DNA from: JACMNW01 sp963708425
Lineage (GTDB): Bacteria; Pseudomonadota; Alphaproteobacteria; Rhodobacterales; Rhodobacteraceae
DNA length: 64,000 nt
Direction of reading: 5' to 3'
NCBI GenBank assembly: GCA_963708425.1
Contig: OY970206.1
Location: forward strand, 1,984,001 to 2,048,000
Part shown: positions 51,081 through 59,672 of the stretch, piece after piece
How the letters are laid out: the number at the start of each line of letters is the position of its first letter
Position numbering within the stretch: position 1 is the stretch's first letter
Made by a program: the position numbers and the translations under genes
Notes under the pieces: model-generated
The model's input: only the letters and a program-made list of their open reading frames with translations
Database searches by the model: none
Told to the model about the DNA's origin: nothing

Positions 51081-53260
51081 GTGCGCACCAAGGCCGTTGC
51101 GGCGGCAAAGATATCATCGGCGGATGGCATGGTTGCCGCATAGGCGGGGCCGGTGGCGATGAAGCTGTCTTTGGCGGTCAGCCGGGCGGTTGGCACCGAA
51201 GTGCGTTCGGCGAACAAGGCCATCAGCGCCTCGGCTACGCCACCCGAATGCCGGGTTTCATCGACGATCAGGATATGTTTGCAGCCCTTGGCAGCCTCAA
51301 CCAGCGCATCAACTGGCAGCGGCGACAGCCAGCGCATGTCGATGATGCGGGGCTTGATGCCAGCGGCAGTAAGGCGCGGCAGGGCTTGGTGCGACAGGTA
51401 GTTGCCATTGGCGAAGGTGACGATGGCAAGATCGGTGCCAGTACCGTCGACGCCGACTTCACCCAAAGAAATGGTTTGGTCGGGCGCGGGATAGGTGTTC
51501 ATCCATCCGCCGTCTTTATCGGCGTGCAGATCGCGCATCGGATACAGGGCGATGGGTTCGAGGAACACGACAAGGCGTTGCTCTTCCCGTGCCAATCGCA
51601 CGCATTCGCGCAGCATCTTCGCGGCATCCGCGCCGTTCGACGGGCAGGCAAGGATCAGCCCCGGAATATCGCGCAGAACGGCAACGGAATTGTCATTGTG
51701 GAAATGGCCACCAAAGCCTTTTTGATAGCCAAGCCCCGCGATGCGCAGCACCATCGGGTTGGTGTATTGGCCTTGGGAAAAGAACGGCAGGGTTGCCGCC
51801 TCGCCGCGTATCTGATCCTCGGCGTTGTGCAGATAGGCGAGAAATTGAATCTCTGGCATTGGCGTAAAGCCGTTCTGCGCCATGCCGATTGCAAGACCCA
51901 GAATCGATTGCTCATCCAGCAGCGTGTCGATCATCCGGTCGGCCCCAAAGCGCGCTTGCAGCTTTTGCGTCACACCGTAAACGCCACCTTTGCGCCCCAC
52001 GTCTTCGCCCATCATCACGATATCCGGGTGCTGCAGCATCAGATCGGTTAGCGCCCAATTGATGATCCGGCTCATCGGTTGCGGATCGGCCATTTGTTTC
52101 ATGTCTGACCCAAAGGCAGCGGCGCGGGCATCGGCGCTGGGGCCATTGGTGGGTTTGCATAGCCGCTTTGGCGGCACGATGCTGGCCATCACATCGCCGG
52201 CGGTTTTCAGGCGGGGGCGTTTGATGGCCTGATCGGCAATACGGGCCACGCGCGACAGGGTTTGTTCGTAGATTTTCAGCGCCTCGGTGGAGGGCAGCGC
52301 ACCGCATTGGTCCAACTGGCGGACGGCGTGCAGCAGCGGATCATTGGCTTCCACTGCTTCTACCTCGGCCTTCGGCAGATAGGTGGTCGGCATGTCGGCC
52401 CCGGCATGACCGTAAAGCCGGATGGTGTTGAGGTGCAAGAATACCGGCTTGCGGCGGGTTCGGGCGAAATGCGCGGCTTTTGTGACCACTTGGTAGGTAT
52501 CAAAGATATCAAGGCCGTTGGCGGCGAAATACTCAAGGCCGGGGCGGTTTTGGAAGCTTGCCGCGATCCAACCCTTGGGGGTTTTGGTGGAAATGCCGAT
52601 GCCGTTGTCTTCGCACACGAACAGCAGCGGCAGCGGAATGCCCTGATAGGCCGTCCAGCCCGCAGTGTTGAAGGCACCTTGGGCGGTGGAATGGTTGGCC
52701 GAGGCATCGCCAAAGCTGCACATGATGATGGCATCGTCCGGCAATTGCCGATGTTCCGGCGGTTTGCGCTTGGCGGCGGCAATGGAGTAGGCGGCTCCAA
52801 CGGCTTTGGGCAAATGGCTGGCGATGGTCGATGTCTGCGGCGGGATGTTCAGGACGCGGGACCCCAACACCTTGTGGCGACCACCGGAAATCGGGTCATC
52901 GGACGAGGCTGCAAAGCTAAGCAGCATGTCCCAGGTGATGGATTGGCCGGGAACTTGGCCCGCGCGGGCGATCTGGAACGCGGCGTCGCGGTAATGCAGG
53001 AAGGCCATGTCGGTTGGCCGCAGGGCCATTGCCACCGCAGCCATGCCTTCGTGGCCCGACGATCCGATGGTGTAAAACCCCTGCCCGGCGCGTTGCATGG
53101 CGCGTGAGGTGCGATCCAGCGCGCGACTGGTGCAGGCGGCGCGAAAGATCGCAACGGCATCGGTGTTGGTCAGTGGCCCGGTGGGCGCATTGCCCTGCGG
53201 GAAATCGCGCGCCGCGACGCGAGTCAGGAAGTTTTCATGAACGATATCGGCGCGGTCCAT
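51077..53260 (-). CDS. Fused alpha-beta 2-oxoacid dehydrogenase E1 (thiamine-diphosphate enzyme)
   Basis: A single chain of about 727 residues that joins an E1-alpha-like half and an E1-beta-like half. The alpha half has the thiamine-diphosphate motif CSFGDASANHSTAQGAFN and FVCEDNGIGIS; the beta half begins near residue 395 with INWALTDLMLQHPDIVMMGEDVGRKGG and DTLLDEQSILGLAIG. This layout occurs in branched-chain or oxoisovalerate E1 relatives. I take ATG 53260, after AAGAAGAA; starts at 53293, 53290 or TTG 53317 are possible. No E2 or E3 gene is in the operon. A 2-oxoadipate substrate would fit the next genes. Confidence 0.85.
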   Translation of the reverse strand: MDRADIVHENFLTRVAARDFPQGNAPTGPLTNTDAVAIFRAACTSRALDRTSRAMQRAGQGFYTIGSSGHEGMAAVAMALRPTDMAFLHYRDAAFQIARAGQVPGQSITWDMLLSFAASSDDPISGGRHKVLGSRVLNIPPQTSTIASHLPKAVGAAYSIAAAKRKPPEHRQLPDDAIIMCSFGDASANHSTAQGAFNTAGWTAYQGIPLPLLFVCEDNGIGISTKTPKGWIAASFQNRPGLEYFAANGLDIFDTYQVVTKAAHFARTRRKPVFLHLNTIRLYGHAGADMPTTYLPKAEVEAVEANDPLLHAVRQLDQCGALPSTEALKIYEQTLSRVARIADQAIKRPRLKTAGDVMASIVPPKRLCKPTNGPSADARAAAFGSDMKQMADPQPMSRIINWALTDLMLQHPDIVMMGEDVGRKGGVYGVTQKLQARFGADRMIDTLLDEQSILGLAIGMAQNGFTPMPEIQFLAYLHNAEDQIRGEAATLPFFSQGQYTNPMVLRIAGLGYQKGFGGHFHNDNSVAVLRDIPGLILACPSNGADAAKMLRECVRLAREEQRLVVFLEPIALYPMRDLHADKDGGWMNTYPAPDQTISLGEVGVDGTGTDLAIVTFANGNYLSHQALPRLTAAGIKPRIIDMRWLSPLPVDALVEAAKGCKHILIVDETRHSGGVAEALMALFAERTSVPTARLTAKDSFIATGPAYAATMPSADDIFAAATALVRT

Positions 53261-53373
53261 CGGGCGGTTCTTCTTTGCGGGTCGCTGCATCATCTGCGCC
53301 GTAGTGGCGCTGCGCAAGGCGATGCGGTCATGCGTTTCGCTATGCTCTATCGGTTATTGAAATGGGGAAAACT

Positions 53374-53390
53374 ACTGATATTTAGACAGT
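53374..53390. promoter_or_regulatory. Possible LysR-type box between the E1 gene and the LysR gene
   Basis: ACTG and CAGT flank nine bases, a short dyad of the T-N11-A kind bound by LysR regulators. It lies 25 to 41 bases before the LysR ATG and about 115 bases before the divergent E1 start. Four-base arms are weak evidence. Confidence 0.3.
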
Positions 53391-53414
53391 GATTTATGTG
53401 TAAATGGAATAGTC

Positions 53415-54308
53415 ATGCCCAATCCGCGCCGCCTGATCCCTTCCCTTAGCCTGCTTTCGGCATTCGAGGCGGTTTGCCGGACAGGATCGACGCTGGCAGC
53501 GGCGCGGGATCTGGATCTGTCGCAAGGGGCCGTCAGCCGGTTGATCCAGAATCTGGAGGGGCAGTTGGGGGTGACGCTGTTTCTGCGCGAACAGCGTCGA
53601 CTGGTGCCGACCGATGCAGCGCTGGCTTACCGACGAGATGTGGTCAAGGCGCTGGATCTGATCACGCGGGGGGCGATGCGGTTGCGGTCGAACACCAGTG
53701 GTGGCACATTTTCGCTGTCGGTGCTGCCAGCGTTTGGCACGCGCTGGTTGACGCCGCGTTTGCCGGGGTTTTTGGCGGCGCATCCCGGTATCACCGTCAA
53801 TCTGGGCACACGCGTGCGACCGTTTGATTTTGAGGAAGAAGGCTTTGATGCGGCCATTCACTTTGGCGGTGAAGATTGGCCGAATGCAGGCTTTGCCAAG
53901 TTGTTTGATGAAGTCTTGGTCGCAGTCTGCTCGCCAGATTACTTCGCGCGGCATTCATTGACGCAGGCGCAGGATTTGCTGACGCTGCCTTTGCTGCAAC
54001 TGGAATCGCGACCATCGGCGTGGGCAGGGTGGTTTCAGCATCATGGTCTGGTGGCGCAAAGCCCGCAGGGAATGCTGTTTGATCAGTTCGCGCCAATGAT
54101 CGAGGCGGCAATCCATGGGCTTGGCGTGGCACTGTTGCCGGAATTTCTGGCGCGGGCGGAAATTGCCGATGGGCGGCTGATCGGGCTGTGCGGTGGGACG
54201 GTGGCTGCACAGGGAAGCTACTATCTGGTGTGGCCGAAAACCGGGGCGTGGTATCCGCCGCTGCAAGCGTTTCGCGGCTGGTTGGTGGCGGAATGCGCGG
54301 CGCTATAG
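53415..54308 (+). CDS. LysR family transcriptional regulator (GcvA-like)
   Basis: A 297-residue regulator with an N-terminal winged helix-turn-helix (residues about 12-65: LLSAFEAVCRTGSTLAAARDL, LSQGAVSRLIQNLEGQLGVTLFLRE) and a C-terminal ligand-binding domain. The WPKTGAWYPPLQAFRGWL end is typical of GcvA-type members. It is divergent from the E1 operon, and a likely activator of it. Its stop is four bases from that of the convergent LacI gene. Confidence 0.92.
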   Translation: MPNPRRLIPSLSLLSAFEAVCRTGSTLAAARDLDLSQGAVSRLIQNLEGQLGVTLFLREQRRLVPTDAALAYRRDVVKALDLITRGAMRLRSNTSGGTFSLSVLPAFGTRWLTPRLPGFLAAHPGITVNLGTRVRPFDFEEEGFDAAIHFGGEDWPNAGFAKLFDEVLVAVCSPDYFARHSLTQAQDLLTLPLLQLESRPSAWAGWFQHHGLVAQSPQGMLFDQFAPMIEAAIHGLGVALLPEFLARAEIADGRLIGLCGGTVAAQGSYYLVWPKTGAWYPPLQAFRGWLVAECAAL

Positions 54309-54312
54309 CGGG

Positions 54313-55323
54313 CTAGTTCGGGTCGGGGGCATCCAGGGATTGAAGCGGCGGCGCGTCGCGGTCTTCTATTGCGGCCATCACGGCGCGCACCAGAAAATCA
54401 CCGGCGCGCCCGACATCTTCGTAAACCACGATCATGCCGGGGCGGAACAGACCAAGGATCGGGATCGCCTCTTTACCGGCAACGTCGAATTCCTGTCGGA
54501 TGGTCAGGCCTGCCGCCTCGCCCGCTGCAACGGCGCACATGGCGGCGGTGGTAGACCCGACGACAATGCCGTCGGGGCGGTGTGGCTGGGCAAAAACCTG
54601 CGCCATGCCCGCCTTGATGCGGTCGCTGGAATGATCGCTGTTGATGCCTTCGATGATGTGGCCTTGAACGCCGAGTTTCTGGGTTTCTTCGAGGAAGCCC
54701 TTGATCATGTGCAGGCCGTAGCTCTGCGCAAGGGGCGGGCTCAGCAAGGCAAGATTGCTGCGCCCACGCGCCACCAATGCACGCACCATGTGGCGGGCGT
54801 AAGCTTCGTTATCATAGTCGAAGTAGGGATGCTCGATGCCCATATCGCTGCGGCCATGGGTGGCAAAAGGCATGCCATGTTCGGTCATGAACGCAACACG
54901 CGGATCGTTTGGCTGAATTTGGTTGATGATCACTCCGTCCGCCGATCCGGTTTCCCAGATATACCGGATCGGGGCCATCGGGTCTTCTTCGGAGAAATAG
55001 GGCATCACGACCATATGATAGGCCGTGCCGCGCAAGCCGTAGGCAACGGAATGGATCAGCTTTGCAGTGTGGTTCATGATGTCTGATTCTGCCGACATCA
55101 CAAGGGCGATGACATTGGTGCGCCCGGTGCGCAGGCGGACCCCGGCACGATTGGGGCGATAGCCGATTTGTTTGGCAATATCGCGCACCCGCGCCTTGGT
55201 GTCTTCGCCAATATCGGCGGCGTCTTTCAGTGCGCGCGAGACGGAAGCAATTGACAGCCCCGCCAGATTCGCGATGGTTTTGAGAGTAGGCCGTTCTGTT
55301 GCAAAATCGTCCGAATCTGTCAC
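54313..55323 (-). CDS. LacI family transcriptional regulator of the sugar operon
   Basis: A 336-residue repressor with an N-terminal helix-turn-helix and hinge (residues about 12-60: TLKTIANLAGLSIASVSRALKD, IGYRPNRAGVRLRTGRTN) and a periplasmic-binding-protein-like core. It starts at GTG 55323, six bases after GGAG. It lies divergent from the sugar importer operon across about 150 bases. The operator-like repeat at 55431 is its probable target, which would couple sugar sensing to importer expression. Confidence 0.93.
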   Translation of the reverse strand: MTDSDDFATERPTLKTIANLAGLSIASVSRALKDAADIGEDTKARVRDIAKQIGYRPNRAGVRLRTGRTNVIALVMSAESDIMNHTAKLIHSVAYGLRGTAYHMVVMPYFSEEDPMAPIRYIWETGSADGVIINQIQPNDPRVAFMTEHGMPFATHGRSDMGIEHPYFDYDNEAYARHMVRALVARGRSNLALLSPPLAQSYGLHMIKGFLEETQKLGVQGHIIEGINSDHSSDRIKAGMAQVFAQPHRPDGIVVGSTTAAMCAVAAGEAAGLTIRQEFDVAGKEAIPILGLFRPGMIVVYEDVGRAGDFLVRAVMAAIEDRDAPPLQSLDAPDPN

Positions 55324-55411
55324 CGGATACTCCGTTCAACTGTGAAAAGTCATTATTTTACAGGCGGGTCTTACGTCCATCGATGCCTGGGAATAACGAC
55401 ATTCTTTTTTC

Positions 55412-55439
55412 TTGATAGGGCGGACTACAACGTTATAGT
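55412..55439 (+). promoter_or_regulatory. Predicted promoter of the sugar ABC operon
   Basis: A -35-like TTGATA at 55412-55417 and a -10-like TATAGT at 55434-55439 with a 16-base spacer. The -10 lies within the operator at 55431-55452, so binding there would block RNA polymerase. Confidence 0.55.
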
Positions 55440-55452
55440 GACCACTATAACG
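55431..55452. promoter_or_regulatory. LacI-type operator overlapping the -10 box
   Basis: Ten-base arms CGTTATAGTG and CACTATAACG are perfect reverse complements around the spacer AC, 22 bases in all. A second, overlapping repeat (TAACG, four bases, CGTTA) lies at 55448-55461. The divergent gene codes for a LacI-family repressor, so this is its likely site. Confidence 0.75.
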
Positions 55453-55472
55453 ATTACGTTAGGGAGGAATCA

Positions 55473-56705
55473 ATAAAATATAAACATCTCGTAGCGGGCT
55501 TGCTTGCTGCAACTGCACTGACCACCGCTGCACATGCGACCGATCTTGAAGTCACCCATTGGTGGACTTCGGGCGGCGAAGCTGCTGCCGTGGCCGAGTT
55601 CGCCAAGGCGTTCGACGCCACCGGCAACAAATGGGTCGACGGCGCCATTGCCGGTTCGGGCGATACGGCGCGGCCGATCATGGTCAGCCGCATCACCGGC
55701 GGCGACCCGATGGCTGCCACCCAGTTCAACCACGGCCGTCAGGCGCAGGAACTGGTCGAGGCCGGAATGTTCCGGGATCTGACCGAAGTTGCGACCAAGG
55801 AAAACTGGGCCGGTCTGGTGAATCCGCCGTCGCTGCTGGAAAACTGTACGCTGGATGGCAAGATCTACTGTGTGCCAGTGAACATTCACTCCTGGCAGTG
55901 GCTCTGGCTGTCGAACGCCGCGTTTGAAAAGGCCGGCGTTGCGGTGCCTGCGAACTGGAACGAATTCACCGCCGCAGCGCCCGCGCTGGAAGCGGCAGGC
56001 ATCACCCCGCTTGCGATGGGCAAGCAGCCCTGGCAGCAATCGGGCGCATTCAACGTGCTGATGGTCGGCGTGGGCGGGTCGGACTTGTTCCTGAAAGTGT
56101 ACAAGGACAAGGACGCAGCTTTCGCCGCCGGTCCGGAAGTTGCTGCCGTTTTCAAGGCAGCCGACGATGCGCGCAAGCTGGCGGCAGGTGCCAACGTGCA
56201 AAACTGGAACGAAGCCACCGCGATGGTGATCAACGGCACGGCCGGCGGTCAGATCATGGGCGACTGGGCGCAGGGCGAATTCCAGGTTGCGGGCCAGACC
56301 GCAGGCACGGATTACACTTGCCTGCCGGGCCTTGGCCTGAACGAGGTCATCTCGACCGGCGGCGATGCGTTCTACTTCCCCAAGCTTGAGGATGCAGAAA
56401 AGTCGGCAGCGCAGGATGTGCTGGCCTCTATCATGATGTCACCCGCGACGCAGGTGGCGTTCAACCTCAAGAAGGGCTCGCTGCCAGTTCGTGGTGATGT
56501 TGACCTCGCCACCGCGAACGACTGCATGAAGAAGGGCCTCGCGATCCTGGCCAGCGGGAACGTGATCCAATGGACGGATGAGCTTCTCGATCCCGACAGC
56601 GCCACCCAGATCAACGACCTGTTCGCGCAGTTCTTCAGCGACATGTCGATCACACCGGAAGCAGCGCAAGCTCAGTTTGCCGAACTGATCGGCAGCGCGC
56701 AGTAA
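55473..56705 (+). CDS. Sugar ABC transporter substrate-binding protein (apparent ATA start)
   Basis: A periplasmic binding protein of about 410 residues, the first gene of the importer operon. The mature part begins TDLEVTHWWTSGGEAAAVAEF. The frame is open upstream to 55419 with no ATG, GTG or TTG before TTG 55500. That TTG would begin inside the signal peptide and lack its basic part. An ATA at 55473, five bases after GGAGG, gives (M)KYKHLVAGLLAATALTTAAHA, a complete signal peptide with an AHA cleavage site. I therefore use 55473. Family members bind mono- or disaccharides. A point change from ATG to ATA or a sequence error is possible. Confidence 0.85.
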   Translation: MKYKHLVAGLLAATALTTAAHATDLEVTHWWTSGGEAAAVAEFAKAFDATGNKWVDGAIAGSGDTARPIMVSRITGGDPMAATQFNHGRQAQELVEAGMFRDLTEVATKENWAGLVNPPSLLENCTLDGKIYCVPVNIHSWQWLWLSNAAFEKAGVAVPANWNEFTAAAPALEAAGITPLAMGKQPWQQSGAFNVLMVGVGGSDLFLKVYKDKDAAFAAGPEVAAVFKAADDARKLAAGANVQNWNEATAMVINGTAGGQIMGDWAQGEFQVAGQTAGTDYTCLPGLGLNEVISTGGDAFYFPKLEDAEKSAAQDVLASIMMSPATQVAFNLKKGSLPVRGDVDLATANDCMKKGLAILASGNVIQWTDELLDPDSATQINDLFAQFFSDMSITPEAAQAQFAELIGSAQ

Positions 56706-56720
56706 ATCTGCCGCCTGAAA

Positions 56721-56744
56721 GGCCGGCCCTGACCGGGGCCGGCC
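56721..56744 (+). terminator. GC-rich hairpin between binding-protein and permease genes
   Basis: Nine-base arms GGCCGGCCC and GGGCCGGCC around TGACCG. It lies just after the binding-protein stop. Hairpins at this place in sugar operons often partly stop transcription or protect the upstream mRNA, so that the binding protein is made in excess over the permeases. Confidence 0.7.
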
Positions 56745-56781
56745 ACTTTCGCAGTTGTCACCTCCGTCAGGAAGGCCCCGC

Positions 56782-57675
56782 ATGGCAGACACTTCGCGCC
56801 CGAGCCGATTGTTCAAGAACCTCAACGCCAAGATTGCCTCGATCCCGATGATCCTGACGGCAGTGGTGGTGTTTCTGGGCGGAACGATCTGGACGGTGGT
56901 TTATTCCTTCACCAATTCCAAGCTGCTGCCCCGGCTGAACTTTGTCGGACTGGATCAGTACGAGCGGCTTTGGGGTGCGCCGCGCTGGTTGACCTCGATC
57001 GAGAATCTGGCGGTCTATGGCGTGCTTGCGCTGCTCTTCAGCTTTGTGATCGGCTTCATGCTGGCCGCACTGCTTGACCAGAAGATCCGGTTCGAGGATG
57101 CGTTCCGCACGATCTTCCTTTACCCCTTCGCGTTATCCTTCGTCGTCACCGGCCTTGTCTGGCAATGGATCCTCAACCCGGATTTCGGGGTGCAGCACAT
57201 CGTGCGCAGCATGGGCTGGGAAAGTTTCACCTTCGATCCGCTCTATGACGCCGACATCGTGCTTTATGGCCTGCTCTTCGCCGGGTTGTGGCAGGGCACG
57301 GGGCTGGTGATGTGCCTGATGCTCGCCGGTCTGCGCGGCATTGACGAGGATGTCTGGAAAGCGGCGCGGGTGGACGGCATCCCGATGTGGAAAACCTACC
57401 TCTACATCGTGATCCCGATGATGCGGCCGGTGTTCGTGACCGCGCTGGTGATCGTCGCTTCGGGCATCGTCAAACTCTATGACCTCGTGGTCGCGATGAC
57501 CGGCGGCGGGCCGGGGCAGGCATCGGAGGTGCCGGCGAAATATGTCTATGAATTCATGTTTCGCGCTCAGAATCTGGGGCAGGGCTTTGCCGCCTCTACC
57601 ATGATGTTGGTTTCCGTAGCGATCATCCTGATCCCCTGGGCCTATCTCGAATTCGGAGGCAAGCGCCGTGGCTGA
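56782..57675 (+). CDS. Sugar ABC transporter permease (MalF-type)
   Basis: A 297-residue permease with six membrane segments. The EAA loop is EDVWKAARVDGIPMWKTYLYIVIPMMRP. The start at ATG 56782 follows GGAAGG; the longer frame from 56755 would add nine residues. It overlaps the second permease by eight bases. Codon use in 56.7-58.6 kb favours C- and G-ending codons more than in the flanking GH2 gene. Confidence 0.93.
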   Translation: MADTSRPSRLFKNLNAKIASIPMILTAVVVFLGGTIWTVVYSFTNSKLLPRLNFVGLDQYERLWGAPRWLTSIENLAVYGVLALLFSFVIGFMLAALLDQKIRFEDAFRTIFLYPFALSFVVTGLVWQWILNPDFGVQHIVRSMGWESFTFDPLYDADIVLYGLLFAGLWQGTGLVMCLMLAGLRGIDEDVWKAARVDGIPMWKTYLYIVIPMMRPVFVTALVIVASGIVKLYDLVVAMTGGGPGQASEVPAKYVYEFMFRAQNLGQGFAASTMMLVSVAIILIPWAYLEFGGKRRG

Positions 57676-58591
57676 TCCCGCAGGAACCCCCGCCTCGGCA
57701 ACGGCCCTCGGCGACGGCCCCAGCGGGGCCAAGCCGCGCCGCACCTTCTCGCGCCGCAACATCATGCTCTATGGCACGCTGATCGTGATTGCGGCTTATT
57801 ACCTGCTGCCGCTTTACGTGATGGTCGTGACCTCGCTGAAGGGGATGCCGGAAATCCGGATTGGCAATATCTTCGCGCCGCCAGTGGAGGTCACTTTCCA
57901 GCCCTGGGTCAAGGCCTGGGCCGAGGCCTGTACCGGGCTGAACTGCGACGGCCTGTCGCGTGGCTTCTGGAACTCGGTCCGCATCACCGTGCCCTCGGTG
58001 ATCCTGTCGATCGCCATCGCCTCGGTGAATGGCTATGCCCTGTCAAACTGGAAGTTCAAGGGATCGGAGGTGTTCTTCGCCATCCTGATCTTCGGTGCCT
58101 TCATTCCCTACCAGGTCATGCTCTACCCTATCGTGATCCTGCTGCGCGAGATGGGCATCTATGGCACGCTCTGGGGCCTGATCCTGGTGCATTCGATCTT
58201 CGGCATGCCGATCCTGACCTTGCTGTTCCGCAACTACTTCTCCTCGGTCCCGGAGGAGCTGTTCAAGGCGGCGCGGGTCGATGGGGCGGGGTTCTGGACG
58301 ATCTATATCAAGATCATGGCACCGATGTCGCTGCCGATCTTCGTGGTGGCGATCATCCTGCAAGTCACCGGAATCTGGAACGATTTCCTGTTCGGCGTGA
58401 TCTATGCCAAGCCCGATACCTACCCGATGACAGTGCAATTGAACAACATCGTCAACTCGGTGCAGGGGGTCAAGGAATACAATGTCAACATGGCGGCGAC
58501 GCTGCTGACCGGCATCGTTCCCCTGACCATCTACTTCATCTCCGGCAAACTTTTCGTTCGCGGCATCGCCGCCGGCGCCGTGAAAGGCTGA
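57668..58591 (+). CDS. Sugar ABC transporter permease (MalG-type)
   Basis: A 307-residue permease with six membrane segments after a 30-residue Ala/Pro-rich cytoplasmic start. The EAA loop is EELFKAARVDGAGFWTIYIKIMAPMSLP, and a LYVMVVTSLKGMPEI segment follows the first membrane span. It starts at GTG 57668, inside the end of the first permease gene. It ends three bases before the ATPase gene. Confidence 0.93.
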   Translation: MADPAGTPASATALGDGPSGAKPRRTFSRRNIMLYGTLIVIAAYYLLPLYVMVVTSLKGMPEIRIGNIFAPPVEVTFQPWVKAWAEACTGLNCDGLSRGFWNSVRITVPSVILSIAIASVNGYALSNWKFKGSEVFFAILIFGAFIPYQVMLYPIVILLREMGIYGTLWGLILVHSIFGMPILTLLFRNYFSSVPEELFKAARVDGAGFWTIYIKIMAPMSLPIFVVAIILQVTGIWNDFLFGVIYAKPDTYPMTVQLNNIVNSVQGVKEYNVNMAATLLTGIVPLTIYFISGKLFVRGIAAGAVKG

Positions 58592-58594
58592 CCT

Positions 58595-59668
58595 ATGACC
58601 CATTCGATTTCCGTCCGTGATCTGACGCTTAACTTTGGGGCCGTAGCGGTGCTGAAGCAGATGAACCTCGATGTCGTCGAGGGCGAGTTTATCGTGCTTC
58701 TGGGGCCATCAGGCTGTGGCAAGTCTACGCTGCTGAACTGCATCGCCGGGTTGCTGGATATCAGTGATGGCCAGATCTGGATCAAGGGCAAGAACGTCAC
58801 TTGGGCCGAACCGTCGGAACGTGGCATCGGCATGGTGTTCCAATCCTACGCGCTTTATCCGCAGATGACGGTGCGCGGCAACCTGACCTTCGGCTTGAAG
58901 AACGCCAAGGTGCCGAAGGACGAAATTGACAAGCGAGTGGCACGCGCTGCCGAGATTTTGCAGATCGGGCCGCTGCTGGACCGTAAACCGGCCGCCCTGT
59001 CTGGTGGGCAACGGCAGCGGGTGGCGATTGGCCGGGCGCTGGTGCGCGATGTCGATGTATTCCTGTTCGACGAGCCGCTGTCGAACCTGGATGCCAAACT
59101 GCGCGCCGATCTGCGGGTGGAGATTAAGCGCCTGCACCAGCGGCTGAAGAACACGATGATCTATGTGACGCATGACCAGATCGAGGCACTGACGCTGGCC
59201 GACCGGATCGCTGTCATGCGCGGCGGGTTGATCCAGCAACTGGCCAGTCCGGATGAGGTTTATAACCGACCCGTCAACAAATACGTCGCAGGCTTTATCG
59301 GCAGCCCAGAGATCAACTTTCTGGACGGCTTGCTGGAACGCACGGCGTTTCATTCCGGCGATGTCACGATGGATGTGTCGCGCTATCCGTTTGCCAAACA
59401 GCCGGGTGGACCCGCGTGGTTTGGCGTTCGGCCCGAGGCTGTGCTGACCGGCGATGCGGCGACGGCTTGCCCCGTGCATCTGGATACGGTGGTCGATGTT
59501 GTAGAACCGATGGGTGCCGATACGTTGGTCTGGACCACGGTTGCGGGGCAGGATTTCCGCCTGCGGATGGAGGGGCAGGCCAAGGTTGCCCCCGGTGACG
59601 CGCTGCATATCGGCTTCGATCCGATCCGCGCGTCGATTTTTGACAAGGGCACCGAAGAAAGGCTCTGA
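58595..59668 (+). CDS. Sugar ABC transporter ATP-binding protein (MalK/UgpC type)
   Basis: A 357-residue ATPase. Walker A GPSGCGKST is at about residues 37-45, the signature LSGGQRQRVAIGRALV and Walker B VFLFDEPLSNLDAKL follow, and the switch His is in YVTHDQIEA. The C-terminal part (about 240-357) is a TOBE/regulatory domain typical of MalK-type importers. It completes the importer and ends four bases before the beta-mannosidase gene. Confidence 0.94.
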   Translation: MTHSISVRDLTLNFGAVAVLKQMNLDVVEGEFIVLLGPSGCGKSTLLNCIAGLLDISDGQIWIKGKNVTWAEPSERGIGMVFQSYALYPQMTVRGNLTFGLKNAKVPKDEIDKRVARAAEILQIGPLLDRKPAALSGGQRQRVAIGRALVRDVDVFLFDEPLSNLDAKLRADLRVEIKRLHQRLKNTMIYVTHDQIEALTLADRIAVMRGGLIQQLASPDEVYNRPVNKYVAGFIGSPEINFLDGLLERTAFHSGDVTMDVSRYPFAKQPGGPAWFGVRPEAVLTGDAATACPVHLDTVVDVVEPMGADTLVWTTVAGQDFRLRMEGQAKVAPGDALHIGFDPIRASIFDKGTEERL

Positions 59669-59672
59669 CTGA

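Noticed and set aside
50076..51143. 355-codon plus-strand frame opposite the FabD-like gene
   Set aside because: It is the antisense of a gene with clear catalytic motifs. Its Gly/Arg/Gln-rich composition is that of a shadow frame in GC-rich DNA.
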